Shown here: one piece after another, positions 63,325 through 64,000 of the stretch
Numbering within the stretch: position 1 is the first letter of the stretch
How the letters are laid out: the number at the start of each line of letters is the position of its first letter
Origin: Argyresthia goedartella
Lineage: Eukaryota; Arthropoda; Insecta; Lepidoptera; Argyresthiidae
Length of the DNA: 64,000 nucleotides
Direction of reading: 5' to 3'
Assembly: GCA_949825045.1 (NCBI GenBank)
Contig: OX463806.1
Span: forward strand, 46,772,208 to 46,836,207
Translations under genes and position numbers: made by a program
Notes under the pieces: model-generated
Databases searched by the model: none
What the model was told of the DNA's origin: nothing
The model's input: only the letters and a program-made list of their open reading frames with translations

Positions 63325-64000
63325 TTCCCTAGAATCTGGAAGGGGGCAACGGTGGTTGTGCTCAGGAAACCGGGCAAAGATACGTACACAGTTTTGTACC
63401 GGCCGATTGGGCTATTGCCGGTACTGGGAAAAATCTATGAAAAGATGCTAGTTGCCCACCTCAGATACTACGCCCTGCCAAAAATCAGCTTGTGCCAATA
63501 CGGATTCATGCTACAAAGGTATGGTAAGGTATGCAGTACATCCGCACAAAGCTGGAACAGAAGAGAATTTTAATCTTAGTGTCACTGGATATAGAGGGGG
63601 CCTTCGATAGCGCCTGGTGGCCAGAGACAGACTGCCCGGTAAATCTGAGACGAGTATTGGACAGCTACCTCACTGACAGATCTGTAAGTATAAGGTATGC
63701 TGGTGAGGAGTTTACAAAGAACACAAACAAGCGTTGCGTCCAGGGCTCTTTAGGGGGACCACTCCTCTGGAACTTGTTGCTGGACCCGCTTCTTCGGGAT
63801 CTTGAGGTTTTGGGAACGTATTGCCAAGCTTTGCTGATGATGTCGTGATGGTTTTTGATGGCAAAACAGCTCTCGAAATTGAAGGACTGGCTAATCCCGC
63901 TCTTGAACACGTTCGGGCGTGGGGTATCAGAAACCGCTTAAAATTCGCATCACATAAGACCTGTGCCATGGTTGTCACCAAAAAACTCAAGTATGACTCC
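63325..64000 (+). pseudogene. R1-like LINE reverse transcriptase, runs off the window
   Basis: Frames read PRIWKGATVVVLRKPGKDTY, YRPIGLLPVLGKIYEKMLVA, YGFMLQRYG, ILVSLDIEGAFDSAWWPE (motif A), KRCVQGSLGGPLLWNLLLDP (motif B), CQAFADDVVMVFDGKTALEI-type text (C, after a frameshift near 63825), then RNRLKFASHKTCAMVVTKKL. The VQGSLGGP motif and KTCAMVVTKKLKYD text suggest an R1/LOA-like group. Frameshifts near 63535 and 63825; the 3' end is outside. Confidence 0.75.

Noticed and set aside
1..64000. CRISPR arrays, bacterial operons or phage genes
   Set aside because: Intron-containing genes, SINEs and LINEs show eukaryotic DNA; the tandem repeats seen are minisatellites without spacers.

Overview
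The window looks like a piece of an insect genome, most probably a moth or butterfly. It is AT-rich, its host genes are split by large introns, and it is dense with LINEs, tRNA-headed SINEs, Tc1/mariner elements, a BEL/Pao element and short interspersed repeats carrying a gggttccgta motif. The assignment rests on repeat style and gene structure only; no search was possible.

Host genes. All three are on the minus strand. (1) A tamalin/GRASP-like PDZ scaffold gene in three coding exons (11440-11342, 10113-9940, 6726-5032; all junctions phase 0; 655 residues) with a PDZ domain, a coiled coil and a C-terminal PDZ ligand. (2) A first coding exon with a signal peptide or signal anchor (4272-4096), possibly continuing at 3419-3240. 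(3) A spliced gene for a small secreted protein of unknown function, assembled from phase-compatible exons at 56058-56056 (start codon directly before a donor), 51769-51657, 33350-33264, 30834-30641 and 30555-30194 (about 252 residues, spanning about 26 kb).

Mobile elements. 12.3-17.3 kb is a decayed LINE with an intact DD37D mariner in its 3' UTR. 17.4-18.2 kb is a minisatellite. 19-21.1 kb holds LINE, SINE and DD34E Tc1 relics. 22.5-29.4 kb is a nest: a Tc1 relic cut by a LINE, which is itself interrupted by an intact 3.2 kb R2-group LINE encoding a restriction-like endonuclease. 34-37 kb and 40.2-44.5 kb are two related APE-type LINEs; the second looks complete, with two overlapping intact ORFs and a target-site duplication. 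44.7-51 kb is a LINE relic joined to a 5'-truncated BEL/Pao element. 53-54.6 kb has a transposase exon beside a duplicated unit of about 540 bp rich in TGACGTCA sites. 57.8-59.1 kb is an intron-containing DDE transposase relic. 60-64 kb is a mosaic of LINE fragments.

The third host gene contains the retrotransposons from 30.9 to 51 kb inside its introns, so much of what looks like a transposon graveyard is intronic. The best candidates for something undescribed are that secreted protein, the intact R2-group LINE and mariner, the tandem TGACGTCA-rich unit, and a perfect 31-bp inverted repeat at 55.9 kb.
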